Source: an uncultured Roseburia sp. | Lineage (GTDB): Bacteria > Bacillota > Clostridia > Lachnospirales > Lachnospiraceae | Direction of reading: 5' to 3' | NCBI GenBank assembly: GCA_947652855.1 | Contig: CANTEO010000038.1 | Span: forward strand, 1 to 25,589 | Length of the DNA stretch: 25,589 nt | Shown: positions 1-7,401 of the stretch, piece after piece | Numbering within the stretch: position 1 is the first letter of the stretch | How the letters are laid out: every line of letters starts with the position of its first letter | Translations under genes and position numbers: made by a program | The notes under the pieces: generated by a model | Seen by the model: the letters and a program-made list of their open reading frames with translations, nothing else | Database searches by the model: none | What the model was told of the DNA's origin: nothing

Positions 1-67
1 ACAGGATTCGAACCTGCGGCCTCACGGCCCCCAGCCGTGCGCTCTGACCAAACTGAGCCATACCCCG
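1..67 (-). tRNA. tRNA-Pro (anticodon GGG), 3' end cut by window edge
   Basis: Read on the minus strand from position 67, the sequence folds as a tRNA. It has a 5' acceptor strand CGGGGTA, a D arm with stem GCTC/GAGC, and an anticodon stem CACGG/CCGTG around the loop CTGGGGG. A five-base variable loop and a T arm with TTCGAAT follow. The anticodon at loop positions 34-36 is GGG, which decodes proline CCC/CCU. The 3' acceptor strand lies beyond position 1, so the gene is partial only because of the window edge. It lies downstream of scpB on the same strand. Confidence 0.93.
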
Positions 68-108
68 TCAAGGCAGCGGCTTATCGCTTCTGACGGCCAC
101 CGCGTTTT

Positions 109-117
109 ATTATAACA
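109..117 (-). promoter_or_regulatory. Extended -10 promoter candidate for tRNA-Pro
   Basis: On the minus strand this reads TGTTATAAT, a perfect TATAAT with an extended -10 TG. It lies about 42 bases before the 5' end of the tRNA, in the short gap after scpB. No good -35 hexamer is visible, which is common for extended -10 promoters. Placement and motif support it; there is no experimental evidence. Confidence 0.5.
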
Positions 118-145
118 TAAATTCTAAAAAATGGAATACCCTTTT

Positions 146-703
146 TTATATTTTTATTTCCGCCTCGGCCTCCCGCTTAAACTGCTCCATCTGCATCTGG
201 CTCATTTCCGGCAGCTCCGTAAGCGAATGGATCCCAAAGCCGCGCAGAAACTCCTCTGTCGTCCCAAACAGCATCGGCCTGCCCGGCGCGTCCAGCCGGC
301 CCAATTCCAAAACCAGGCTGTACTCTACCAGCTTGCTGACGGCATGGTCGCAGGAAACCCCGCGGATTTTCTCAATCTCCGCTTTCGTCACCGGCTGCTT
401 ATATGCGATAATGGACAGCGTCTCTAACAGCACGTCCGACAAGACGCGCTTTTTGGGCTGCTTTGCAATCCGAATCAGGTATTCATAGGCATCCTGGCTC
501 GTGCACATTTGATACGCGCCGTCCAGCTCAATAATCCGCATCCCGCGGCCCTCTTTTTCGTACTCCTCCGCCAGCTCCATGATCAGCTCCTTTGTGTCGG
601 CCGGATCCTGCTCGATCGCCGACGCGATCCGCTCAAGCTCCACGGAATTGCCCATTGTAAACAGTATGGACTCAATGACCGCCTTATATGTCCTCTTTTC
701 CAT
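146..703 (-). CDS. scpB: Segregation and condensation protein B (ScpB)
   Basis: ScpB is the winged-helix accessory subunit of the SMC-ScpA-ScpB condensin, which compacts and helps segregate the chromosome. The 185-residue protein begins MEKRTYKAVIESILFTMGN, has the family segment ETLSIIAYKQPVTKAEIEKI near the middle and the conserved GRLDAPGRPMLFGTT towards the end. The ATG at 703 was chosen because GGGGGAGG lies just upstream, it sits 14 bases after the scpA stop, and it gives the usual family length. A longer frame to 757 would overlap scpA and adds unconserved sequence. It is co-transcribed with scpA. Confidence 0.95.
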   Translation of the reverse strand: MEKRTYKAVIESILFTMGNSVELERIASAIEQDPADTKELIMELAEEYEKEGRGMRIIELDGAYQMCTSQDAYEYLIRIAKQPKKRVLSDVLLETLSIIAYKQPVTKAEIEKIRGVSCDHAVSKLVEYSLVLELGRLDAPGRPMLFGTTEEFLRGFGIHSLTELPEMSQMQMEQFKREAEAEIKI

Positions 704-716
704 TTCCTCCCCCAAC

Positions 717-1469
717 TCATGCCGCGGCCGCAGTTGACGCGATTTCAATGTCGTCAAAGAGACGCTCCTGCATGATTGTGACCTTCCCTAGCTTCATCAA
801 TTCCAAAATCGCCAGGAAGCTGACGACGACCTCCATCTTCCCGCACCCGGACGCTAAAATGCTGCGGAACGAAAATTTCCCGTGCTCTAGGGCATACTGC
901 TCTAAGTACGCCATCTTTTCCGGCAGGGAGACGTCTTCCTTCTCAATTTTCCCAAATCCGGCGCGAACCTTGTCGATTTTGTTCTCCTGCCTGCGCATCA
1001 CAGACAAAAAAATGTCGTTTAGCTTCTTAAGCGTCAGGCCGGACACCAGCTCGTCCACATCCACCGGCTCCTCATACGCAAGCACCTCCGGCGGCACGGT
1101 AGGCCGCTTATAGAAGGCTTTTTTCGCGTCCGTCTCAAGCCCTTTTAATTCATTCGCAATGCACTTGTACATCTTATATTCCAGAAGCTGCTGCACCAAT
1201 TCCTCCCTTGGGTCTTCTTCCTGCCCGTCTTCCTTGATCTCTTTGGGAAGGAGCATTTTCGACTTAATCGAAATCAGAGTCGCCGCCATCACCATAAATT
1301 CGCTCATGACGTTTAAATCCTGCCTCTGCATTTCCCTGATATAGTCTAAATATTGATTCGTGATCTCCACAATGGGAATGTCATAAATGCTTACTTTATT
1401 TTTCTCCAGCAAATGAAGGAGCAGATCTAACGGCCCCTCAAATGCCTTAAGCTTTACCGTCAATTCCAT
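717..1469 (-). CDS. scpA: Segregation and condensation protein A (ScpA)
   Basis: ScpA is the kleisin subunit that bridges the SMC head domains in the bacterial condensin. The 250-residue protein starts with the hallmark FEGPLDLLLHLLEKNKVSIY, followed by DIPIVEITNQYLDYI. A charged middle linker then leads to the C-terminal winged helix (FLAILELMKLGKVTIMQ), which contacts SMC. Length and domain order are normal. It is the first gene of a two-gene unit with scpB, 14 bases apart. A good sigma-A type promoter lies upstream at 1512-1540, divergent from the carboxypeptidase gene. Confidence 0.96.
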   Translation of the reverse strand: MELTVKLKAFEGPLDLLLHLLEKNKVSIYDIPIVEITNQYLDYIREMQRQDLNVMSEFMVMAATLISIKSKMLLPKEIKEDGQEEDPREELVQQLLEYKMYKCIANELKGLETDAKKAFYKRPTVPPEVLAYEEPVDVDELVSGLTLKKLNDIFLSVMRRQENKIDKVRAGFGKIEKEDVSLPEKMAYLEQYALEHGKFSFRSILASGCGKMEVVVSFLAILELMKLGKVTIMQERLFDDIEIASTAAAA

Positions 1470-1511
1470 AAATCAGCCGAACTCCAATCCTTTTTTACGA
1501 GCGTAAATTTT

Positions 1512-1540
1512 ATTTTAGTTGATTTCCCGCCTAATTTCAA
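1512..1540 (-). promoter_or_regulatory. Sigma-A-type promoter for scpA-scpB
   Basis: On the minus strand there is a TTGAAA -35 box (1540-1535), a 17-base spacer and a TAAAAT -10 box (1517-1512). Each box matches consensus at five of six positions. It lies about 43 bases before the scpA ATG. This is a sequence match only. Confidence 0.6.
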
Positions 1541-1565
1541 GATTCGGTCATAAATTTTCCAAAAA

Positions 1566-1594
1566 TTGCTTAAACTTTAGTAAGCATCTGTAAC
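1566..1594 (+). promoter_or_regulatory. Possible promoter for the split carboxypeptidase gene
   Basis: TTGCTT (1566-1571), a 17-base spacer and TGTAAC (1589-1594) lie just upstream of the ribosome binding site GGAGG at about 1601. The -10 box is only a 4/6 match, so the call is weak. A sporulation sigma factor site would be plausible for a DacF-type gene, but I cannot assign one. Confidence 0.3.
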
Positions 1595-1612
1595 ATTTAT
1601 GGAGGTTACGCC

Positions 1613-2131
1613 ATGCAATCCTTCTTATCTATTCTTATGAGCCTGCATCTGCTCGCCTTTTCCACGCTGCTTTCCGCGCTTAGCCCAACAGGCTCCCCTC
1701 TGCTCCCCACGCAGACGGATCCCGCAAGGCAGCAGGAGACGCAGGCTAAGGAGACGGCGGATGGGAAAAAAGACGCTTCTCTCTCATCCTCCATCTCCTC
1801 CCCAAGCGCCGTGCTGATGGAGGCCTCTACAGGAACCATCCTGTTTGAAAAAGACTCCCACAAGGTCCGGCATCCCGCCAGCATCACAAAAATCATGACG
1901 CTGATCTTAATTTTCGACGCGCTCAAAAATGGAAGCATCCATCTGTCCGACACAGTGACCGTTTCTGAACACGCCGCCAGCATGGGCGGCTCCCAGGTGT
2001 TCTTAGAGGCCGGCGAGACGCAGGATGTGGAGACAATGATAAAATGCATCAGCATCGCCAGCGCAAATGACGCCTGTGTGGCGTTTCTATCTCGTAGACA
2101 CTTCTATGGCGCATTGGGATGTTCAAATTGA
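1613..2131 (+). pseudogene. dacF: D-alanyl-D-alanine carboxypeptidase, N-terminal part, split by inserted element
   Basis: This is the front half of a penicillin-binding D,D-carboxypeptidase (peptidase S11, DacA/DacF type), which trims the terminal D-Ala from peptidoglycan stem peptides outside the membrane. The ATG at 1613 has GGAGG seven bases upstream. A hydrophobic signal sequence (about residues 1-23) precedes a low-complexity stretch. The active-site SITK (SxxK, residues 90-93) and SAN (SxN, 150-152) follow. At residue 157 the frame leaves family sequence and enters the inserted element, ending 15 residues later at 2131. The KTG motif is missing, so this fragment alone should be inactive. 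The rest is at 7397-8182, in the same phase. The family is clear; the DacF subtype is inferred from length and position beside scpAB. Confidence 0.88.
2067..2082 (+). repeat. Left attachment site core (attL), 16-bp direct repeat
   Basis: ATGACGCCTGTGTGGC is identical to the copy at 7386-7401. The flanking bases differ on both sides (A before and G after here; T before and A after at the right copy), so 16 bases is the full identity. To its left is chromosomal carboxypeptidase sequence, to its right element sequence. Confidence 0.92.
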
Positions 2132-3687
2132 TAATAAATCGTAATCTCTCCGTCCTCCCCAACCTCAATCCGGTCAATCAGCTCCAAAACCACCTCTCTT
2201 GTCAGCTCCGTAATGCGAATGCCGTCCTTAAACGCCTCCTCCCATTCCTCCCGACGCGCATAGCTCTCCCGCTGCAGCTTAGAGTCCCCACAGATCAGCT
2301 CCCGTTGTTTTTTTAAAGCTTCCCATTTCGCGTCATACTCCGCAACGTAGCTTATGTACTCCTCCCTGGAGATCAGCTCTTCCAAATAGCTTTGATAAGT
2401 CTTTTTCTTAAATCTCCCGACCTTCTCCATCTGCCTCTCAATCTTCTCTAACTGCAGTCCGCAGCTCTCTTCCTCCTCGCCTTCTGCCTGAAACCGCCTT
2501 AACGCGTCCAGCTGCCCTTCCGTTAAAATTTGCTTGGCCTCAGCCTGCAAGGAATGCAGCACGGCCTCCTTGAGCGCCGCATAGTCAATGCTGTGGCTGC
2601 CGCAAAACCGCTTTCCCTGCGTCTTATAGGTTCTGCACAGATAGCCGCAGAATCCCCCTCCCCCGCGCCTTTCATATTTCCTCACCATCGCGTGCTTGCA
2701 GTCTGCGCAATAGATTAAGCCGGAAAAGACGCCGTTTTGCTCCATCTGTCCCACGCTTTTTGTCCTTGCCTTCTGCAGCTTCTGCGCCAAGGCGAACACT
2801 TCCGGCTCAATGATAGGGGCATGGGCGTTTTTTACGACAATCCACTCCTCTTTCGGAAGGGATTTCTTTTTTTTGTCCTTATAGGACAGGGTATTCGTCT
2901 TGTTCTGGATCAAATGCCCCAGGTAAGTCTCGTTATTGAGTATCGTATGAATGGTCTGGTACGACCATGCCCTCGTCGTTTCCAGCGCCTTCGCATTATG
3001 ATAGTTTTCCCCGAGCGCCTCCCTTTTGTATAAGGTCGGTATCAGGATGCCGTCAGAAGAAAGGATGGAGCCGATCTTCGCCTTGCCATATCCAGACAGA
3101 TACAGCTCAAAAATCCTCCTCACCACCTTTGCGGCATACGCGTCGACGACTAAATGATTGTGATTTTGGGGATCCTTCCGGTATCCGTAGGGACACGAAG
3201 CCCCCAAAAATTCGCCATTTCTCATCTTTGCCCGAAATGCGCTGCGGATATTTTTAGACAAATCCTCACAGTACCATTCATTGACCAAGCCGTTGATTTG
3301 CCTGCTTTTCTTATTCTCCTCCTCTTTCGTGTCCACGCCGTCCACAACGCCGATAAACCGGACGCCAAGATTGGGAAGGTCATGGTGCAGGTACTTTTCA
3401 ATATGCTCCATGTTCCGTGAGAACCTGGACTGCGACTTTGCAAGAATCACGTCGAACTCCCCCATCTTCGCATCCGTCATCATTTGCTCAAATCCCGGCC
3501 TGTCGTCATACAGGCCGCTTTCATCGTCGTCGGAATACACGTGTTTAATTTGAAGCTGACGCGCCAGGGCATAGTCTGTCAATAAAAGCCTCTGGCTCCT
3601 AATGCTTGCGCTGTCGTCTCCCTTGCTGACTTTGTCGGCGTCCTCCTTGCTAAGCCTCAAATATAATGCAGCGCGGTTTCCCTCCAT
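2104..3687 (-). CDS. Large serine recombinase (integrase of the element)
   Basis: Large serine recombinases integrate and excise DNA between short attachment sites through a 5' phosphoserine link. The 527-residue protein has an N-terminal resolvase domain with AALYLRLSKED, where Ser13 is the expected nucleophile. It continues with DESGLYDDRPGFEQMM and the arginine-bearing AKSQSRFSRN. A recombinase domain follows (about 165-300, with CPYGYRKD and TILNNETYLGHL). Next come a zinc ribbon (C327, C330, C351, C362) and a charged coiled-coil region (about 400-480). The ATG at 3687 was chosen for its GGGAG eight bases upstream; an ATG 15 bases earlier has no such site. The stop codon is only 21 bases from attL, the usual arrangement for an integrase and its site. 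All catalytic features look intact. Confidence 0.93.
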   Translation of the reverse strand: MEGNRAALYLRLSKEDADKVSKGDDSASIRSQRLLLTDYALARQLQIKHVYSDDDESGLYDDRPGFEQMMTDAKMGEFDVILAKSQSRFSRNMEHIEKYLHHDLPNLGVRFIGVVDGVDTKEEENKKSRQINGLVNEWYCEDLSKNIRSAFRAKMRNGEFLGASCPYGYRKDPQNHNHLVVDAYAAKVVRRIFELYLSGYGKAKIGSILSSDGILIPTLYKREALGENYHNAKALETTRAWSYQTIHTILNNETYLGHLIQNKTNTLSYKDKKKKSLPKEEWIVVKNAHAPIIEPEVFALAQKLQKARTKSVGQMEQNGVFSGLIYCADCKHAMVRKYERRGGGGFCGYLCRTYKTQGKRFCGSHSIDYAALKEAVLHSLQAEAKQILTEGQLDALRRFQAEGEEEESCGLQLEKIERQMEKVGRFKKKTYQSYLEELISREEYISYVAEYDAKWEALKKQRELICGDSKLQRESYARREEWEEAFKDGIRITELTREVVLELIDRIEVGEDGEITIYYQFEHPNAP

Positions 3688-3967
3688 ATGATTCGCTCCC
3701 ATCGCGCCTTAACGCTTGACGCGCCTTCTTAGCGCATTTTTCATGCAGTCAACGAGCTTCTTATTTCCGTATGCTACTTTTACTTTAATGCTTTTTTTGC
3801 CGTCCTTCAAACGCCGTCTCCTTTCGCAGCCCCTCCGTTCATTCTATTCGCTTCATCCAAGCCATATTCTAGGCAGCCAATTTTTTCCGCAATCTGACGA
3901 TTTCATAGCATACCTGACGCATTTATGTTATAATTATCGCTATACATCAATAAGAAAGGGGATTATC
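3688..3967. promoter_or_regulatory. Divergent intergenic region between recombinase and glycosidase genes
   Basis: These 280 bases separate the two divergent genes of the element. They hold an 8-base direct repeat CGCGCCTT (3703-3710 and 3720-3727) just upstream of the recombinase start, which could be an operator. An extended -10 motif for the glycosidase gene is annotated separately. I see no convincing promoter for the recombinase and no small gene with a good ribosome binding site, so no directionality factor is evident here. Confidence 0.4.
3926..3934 (+). promoter_or_regulatory. Extended -10 promoter candidate for the secreted glycosidase-like gene
   Basis: TGTTATAAT gives a perfect TATAAT with an extended TG, 34 bases before the chosen ATG at 3968. 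The -35 region is poor. AAAGGGG at about 3955-3961 supplies the ribosome binding site. Confidence 0.5.
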
Positions 3968-6900
3968 ATGATGCAGAAAAGATTCTTAAAAAAACTGGCC
4001 TGCCTATGCTTGGCGGCCGCACTGCTTCTGTCCGGAGGCATATCGGCCATTGCCGCAGGCGGCCCGTTAAAAAGAGACGGCGGCCAGGCGCCAGACGCAA
4101 AGGCCGAGCCGGAGATCACATGGCTTACGCCAAACGACACAAGCGGCTTAAGGAACAGGTTTTCCTACACTGGTCAGGGATGGGTGAAAAATGGGTCAGA
4201 GGCGTACATTGATTTGGGCCAATCCAACGACCAGGCAGAATCGTACTTTTATGAGGTTCATTTTACCGGAAGCGCCATCTATATGTATGCAACGAAAGCA
4301 AGCTCGCATGGGAAAGTCCGTTTTTCCGTGGACGGTGAATATGTGGAGACCGCCGACCTCTACCAGGAAGAGCGTTCGGAAGTGGAGTGCGTCTATTACG
4401 CCGAAGATTTAGAAGAAGGCGAGCATACGCTCAAAGCGGTGACGCTGCCTGAAACATCAGGCAGCTCTATCGTAAACCAGGTCAATTACGCGGCAGTCGC
4501 CCATGCTCCTTACAAGCCTACGGGCCTTTCGCTGCCTGTCAGCGGCTACCAGCTCACGATAGGCCAAACGCAGCAGATCTCTTATCAAGCCCTGCCGTCG
4601 GACGCCTCTTTTACCGACCTTACCTTCGAAAGCAGCGATGACGCCGTCGCCTCGGTTTCTAAGGACGGAATGATTACAGCCAAGAAAGAAGGCAAAGCGG
4701 CCATCACGCTTTCCAGCGCCTTAACTGGCATTACTAAAACCATTGCCGTAACTGTGCTAAGCCGCCTGCCTGAATTTGGCGGCGCAATTGTGGACACCGA
4801 CACACAGTATACGCAGGACAGGCTGCAGGACGTGATGCGCATTGGGCAGCAGGAAACAAGCCTTACGGCATGGAAGAACGACCATGCGGTCAGTGAGCTT
4901 GCGCTCTACGCCAATGGAAAGGACGCAAGCCATGTCACTGTGTCCTCCAGCGACTTCACAAAGGCAAACGGCTTTCAAATTCCATCGGAAAATGTAAGCG
5001 TCTCTTTCATCAAATCCACGACGGCTTACAATGGAGGGTATGTCGGAGGGACGTATCCGGCCGCGACGGCAGAAAACCGCAGCGAAGTGTCCGACATCAT
5101 AAGCCATGACGCATTCGCAGACATCAAAAGCGGGACAATGCAGCCGGTATGGGTGGACATCCGGGTTCCAAACGACGCCGAGCCAGGCGATTACGCGGGA
5201 ACGCTGACGGCGACGGACGCAGCCGGAAATAAGATTGCCTTTTCTTATACGCTGCACGTGCAGAACGCGTCCTTAAAAGACGCCTCGCAATTCAAAGGCT
5301 CTTTTGACATTGAGCTATGGCAGTACCCATACAGCAGCGCGGAATATTATGACGTGGAGCCATTTTCAGAGGAACACCTAAACATTCTGGAGTCCTCCAT
5401 GCGCAAGTATAAAGAAATCGGCGGATACGCCATTACGACGACGGTTATTGAAGAGGCATGGAGCATGAAGGACAATGGCAGCTTCCCAGGCCAGACCTAC
5501 AGTAAAAATGACGTGCATTACCCTTCCATGGTGAAGTGGACGAAGCAGCCGGACGGCTCATTCACTTACGATTATACAGACTTCGACGCTTGGGTGTCGT
5601 TCAACAAGTCGCTTGGCATCGGGGATAAAATCCTGCTGTACAGCGTCGCGCCCTGGCACAGATCCTTCTCTTACTGGGAAGACGGGACGCTGAAATACGA
5701 AGAGTTCACGGCAGGGAGCGCCCGCTACACGGAAGTATGGAGCGATTTCCTGACAGACTTAATCCGGCACTTGGAGGAAAAAGGCTGGTTTGAGGACGCT
5801 TATGTCGGCATCGACGAACGCGGATTCTGCAACGAGGCGTTCGACTTGATTGAATCTGTCAAGGGCAGCAATGGAAAGCCGTTAAAGACGGCGGGGGCCA
5901 TGGACGCAATCCAGGATGAGGCCAAGAAGAACCTCGCGCTGCGCGTATCCGATTTGAACGTCGGCAGCACCGCCGCCGCGGGCAATCCAGACGTCTTTCA
6001 GAAAGTCCTTGCCGAACGCCAGGCAAAGGGCCTGCGCACCACCATTTACTCCTGCACGGGACATCAGCCGGGAAACTTTTCCATGTGCGCGCCTGTGGAA
6101 AGCTACTGGACCATCCTCAACTGCGCTAAAATGGGGACGGCGGGCTTTTTGCGTTGGGCATACGACGCATGGGTGGAAGACCCGCTGCGCGACACGACGC
6201 ACCAGTGGTTTGAGCCGGGCGACTGCTTTTTAATTTATCCGTCCGAAAAAGACGCGGAGAAAAAAGAGGCGCAAAGCTCTATCCGGCTGGAAAAGATGGC
6301 TCAGGGCGTGCGCGACGTGAACAAACTGCTGCAGATCAAAGAAAGCCTTCCTGAATTCTCAGAAAAAGTGGATTCCGTCTACGGCCTCATCACAACTACG
6401 GCCGCCCACACGGATTTCTTAGACGAAGCGGCAAGGCAGGCGCTTTCTATCGAGATGGACGCTTTCCGCAATGCCCTGGACGCGCTCTCTGAAGAATACG
6501 CGGCGCTAACCGGAAAGCCAACCCTTTACTCTGTAAAAGCCATAAACGGAGCCGCTGAAAAAGAAGCGTATGCAGCCGGCGAGACCGTGAAGGTCAAGGC
6601 CAACGCCCCGGCAAGCGGAATGCGCTTCGCCAAATGGAAGGTGACAAAAGGAAACGCGACCCTAAAAGACGCGTCTGGCGCAGAAACAGAATTCATCATG
6701 CCAGAGAGCGACGTGGAGCTAGAGGCCACGTATGAAAAACTGGAGGAATGCGGCGGCGTAATTGAAACGGAGTCTGGAAATGAAATCATAAAGAAAAAGC
6801 TGCCCCTGCTCTTAGCGAAAGGCAAAGGCGGGAAAAATCAGATCAGCCTGTCCTGGACAAAATGGAACGGCGCAGACGGCTATGAGGTCTACTGGTCGTA

Positions 6901-7357
6901 TCGGGGCAAAAAAGAGAACTTTCAGCTTCTCTGTGAAACGAACGCAGCTATGGCAAAGGCCGCGCATAAGAAATTAAACGCGAAAAAGCAATACACCTAC
7001 TTTGTGGCCGCTTTTCAAAAGAATGGCCTTGCAAAAACCTACACGGCGCTTTCCCCAAAGCTCTATGTTTCCCAGAAATCCGAAAAAACGACGAATGTAA
7101 AGTCCATTCGCCTCAACAAGAGCAAGCTGACCCTAAAGAAGGGAAAGACGTTTCAGATTAAGGCGACGCTTGTGAAAGAAAACAAGAAAAAGAAGCTCTT
7201 AAAGCAAGTCGCGGAATGCCGCTATCTCACTTCGGACAAAAAAATCGCGACAGTAGATAAGAAGGGGAAAATCAAAGCCAAGAAAAAAGGGAAATGCGTC
7301 ATTTATGCCATTACACACAACGGCGTGTCAGCGCAAGTCAAAGTCACTGTCAAATAA
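3968..7357 (+). CDS. Secreted multidomain protein with DUF4091/GH123-like glycosidase core
   Basis: This 1,129-residue protein has a signal peptide (about residues 1-30, KKLACLCLAAALLLSGG). A beta-rich domain (about 45-180) resembling a carbohydrate-binding jelly roll and a Big_2-type Ig-like domain (about 185-265) follow. A DUF4091-type region comes next: a beta domain (about 270-435) and then a barrel-like catalytic part (about 440-845). The AYVGIDERGF segment carries an adjacent Asp616-Glu617, matching the acid pair of GH123-like enzymes. A bacterial-repeat domain (about 853-923), an Fn3-like domain (about 945-1035) and a very Lys-rich Big_2-like domain (about 1042-1129) complete it. There is no LPXTG anchor; the basic tail may bind the cell envelope. 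The start at 3968 follows AAAGGGG and gives a clean signal peptide. It is the only cargo of the element. Hexosaminidase-type activity is inferred and the substrate is unknown. Confidence 0.82.
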   Translation: MMQKRFLKKLACLCLAAALLLSGGISAIAAGGPLKRDGGQAPDAKAEPEITWLTPNDTSGLRNRFSYTGQGWVKNGSEAYIDLGQSNDQAESYFYEVHFTGSAIYMYATKASSHGKVRFSVDGEYVETADLYQEERSEVECVYYAEDLEEGEHTLKAVTLPETSGSSIVNQVNYAAVAHAPYKPTGLSLPVSGYQLTIGQTQQISYQALPSDASFTDLTFESSDDAVASVSKDGMITAKKEGKAAITLSSALTGITKTIAVTVLSRLPEFGGAIVDTDTQYTQDRLQDVMRIGQQETSLTAWKNDHAVSELALYANGKDASHVTVSSSDFTKANGFQIPSENVSVSFIKSTTAYNGGYVGGTYPAATAENRSEVSDIISHDAFADIKSGTMQPVWVDIRVPNDAEPGDYAGTLTATDAAGNKIAFSYTLHVQNASLKDASQFKGSFDIELWQYPYSSAEYYDVEPFSEEHLNILESSMRKYKEIGGYAITTTVIEEAWSMKDNGSFPGQTYSKNDVHYPSMVKWTKQPDGSFTYDYTDFDAWVSFNKSLGIGDKILLYSVAPWHRSFSYWEDGTLKYEEFTAGSARYTEVWSDFLTDLIRHLEEKGWFEDAYVGIDERGFCNEAFDLIESVKGSNGKPLKTAGAMDAIQDEAKKNLALRVSDLNVGSTAAAGNPDVFQKVLAERQAKGLRTTIYSCTGHQPGNFSMCAPVESYWTILNCAKMGTAGFLRWAYDAWVEDPLRDTTHQWFEPGDCFLIYPSEKDAEKKEAQSSIRLEKMAQGVRDVNKLLQIKESLPEFSEKVDSVYGLITTTAAHTDFLDEAARQALSIEMDAFRNALDALSEEYAALTGKPTLYSVKAINGAAEKEAYAAGETVKVKANAPASGMRFAKWKVTKGNATLKDASGAETEFIMPESDVELEATYEKLEECGGVIETESGNEIIKKKLPLLLAKGKGGKNQISLSWTKWNGADGYEVYWSYRGKKENFQLLCETNAAMAKAAHKKLNAKKQYTYFVAAFQKNGLAKTYTALSPKLYVSQKSEKTTNVKSIRLNKSKLTLKKGKTFQIKATLVKENKKKKLLKQVAECRYLTSDKKIATVDKKGKIKAKKKGKCVIYAITHNGVSAQVKVTVK

Positions 7358-7385
7358 GCGCCCTTTTCGGATCTACTATCCGTTT

Positions 7386-7401
7386 ATGACGCCTGTGTGG
7401 C
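7386..7401 (+). repeat. Right attachment site core (attR), 16-bp direct repeat
   Basis: This is the second copy of ATGACGCCTGTGTGGC. Element sequence lies to its left (28 bases after the glycosidase stop) and the carboxypeptidase frame resumes to its right. In a rebuilt attP, the flanks carry CTAC (7373-7376) and GTAG (from 2094) as a weak imperfect symmetry around the core. Confidence 0.92.

Larger units (their letters stand above)
2067..7401. mobile_element. 5.3-kb serine-recombinase element inserted in the carboxypeptidase gene
   Basis: Both ends carry the same 16 bases, ATGACGCCTGTGTGGC, at 2067-2082 and 7386-7401. The distance between copies is 5,319 bp, a multiple of three. Removing one copy plus the interior joins the carboxypeptidase as ...SANDACVA-MAEFISG..., which is the normal family sequence. 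Inside are only two genes: a large serine recombinase ending 21 bases from the left repeat, and a secreted glycosidase-like protein ending 28 bases from the right repeat. There are no terminal inverted repeats, DDE transposase, conjugation genes or recognisable excisionase. The structure fits site-specific integration by the encoded recombinase. The exact crossover point within the 16 bases cannot be seen. Confidence 0.92.

Noticed and set aside
3716..3967. Longer N-terminus for the secreted glycosidase-like protein
   Set aside because: The upstream part of the open frame has no ribosome binding site and would bury the clear signal peptide; ATG 3968 has AAAGGGG and a clean signal sequence.
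4757..5257. Minus-strand open frame of 166 codons
   Set aside because: It lies wholly inside the glycosidase-like gene, resembles no family and has Cys/Arg-rich shadow composition.
2067..7401. Group I/II intron or intein splitting the carboxypeptidase
   Set aside because: There is no intron-encoded reverse transcriptase or homing endonuclease, and no intein motifs. Flanking direct repeats and a serine recombinase fit DNA-level integration instead.
2067..7401. Insertion sequence or composite transposon
   Set aside because: No terminal inverted repeats and no DDE transposase; the 16-bp repeat is longer than usual target duplications and recreates the gene exactly.
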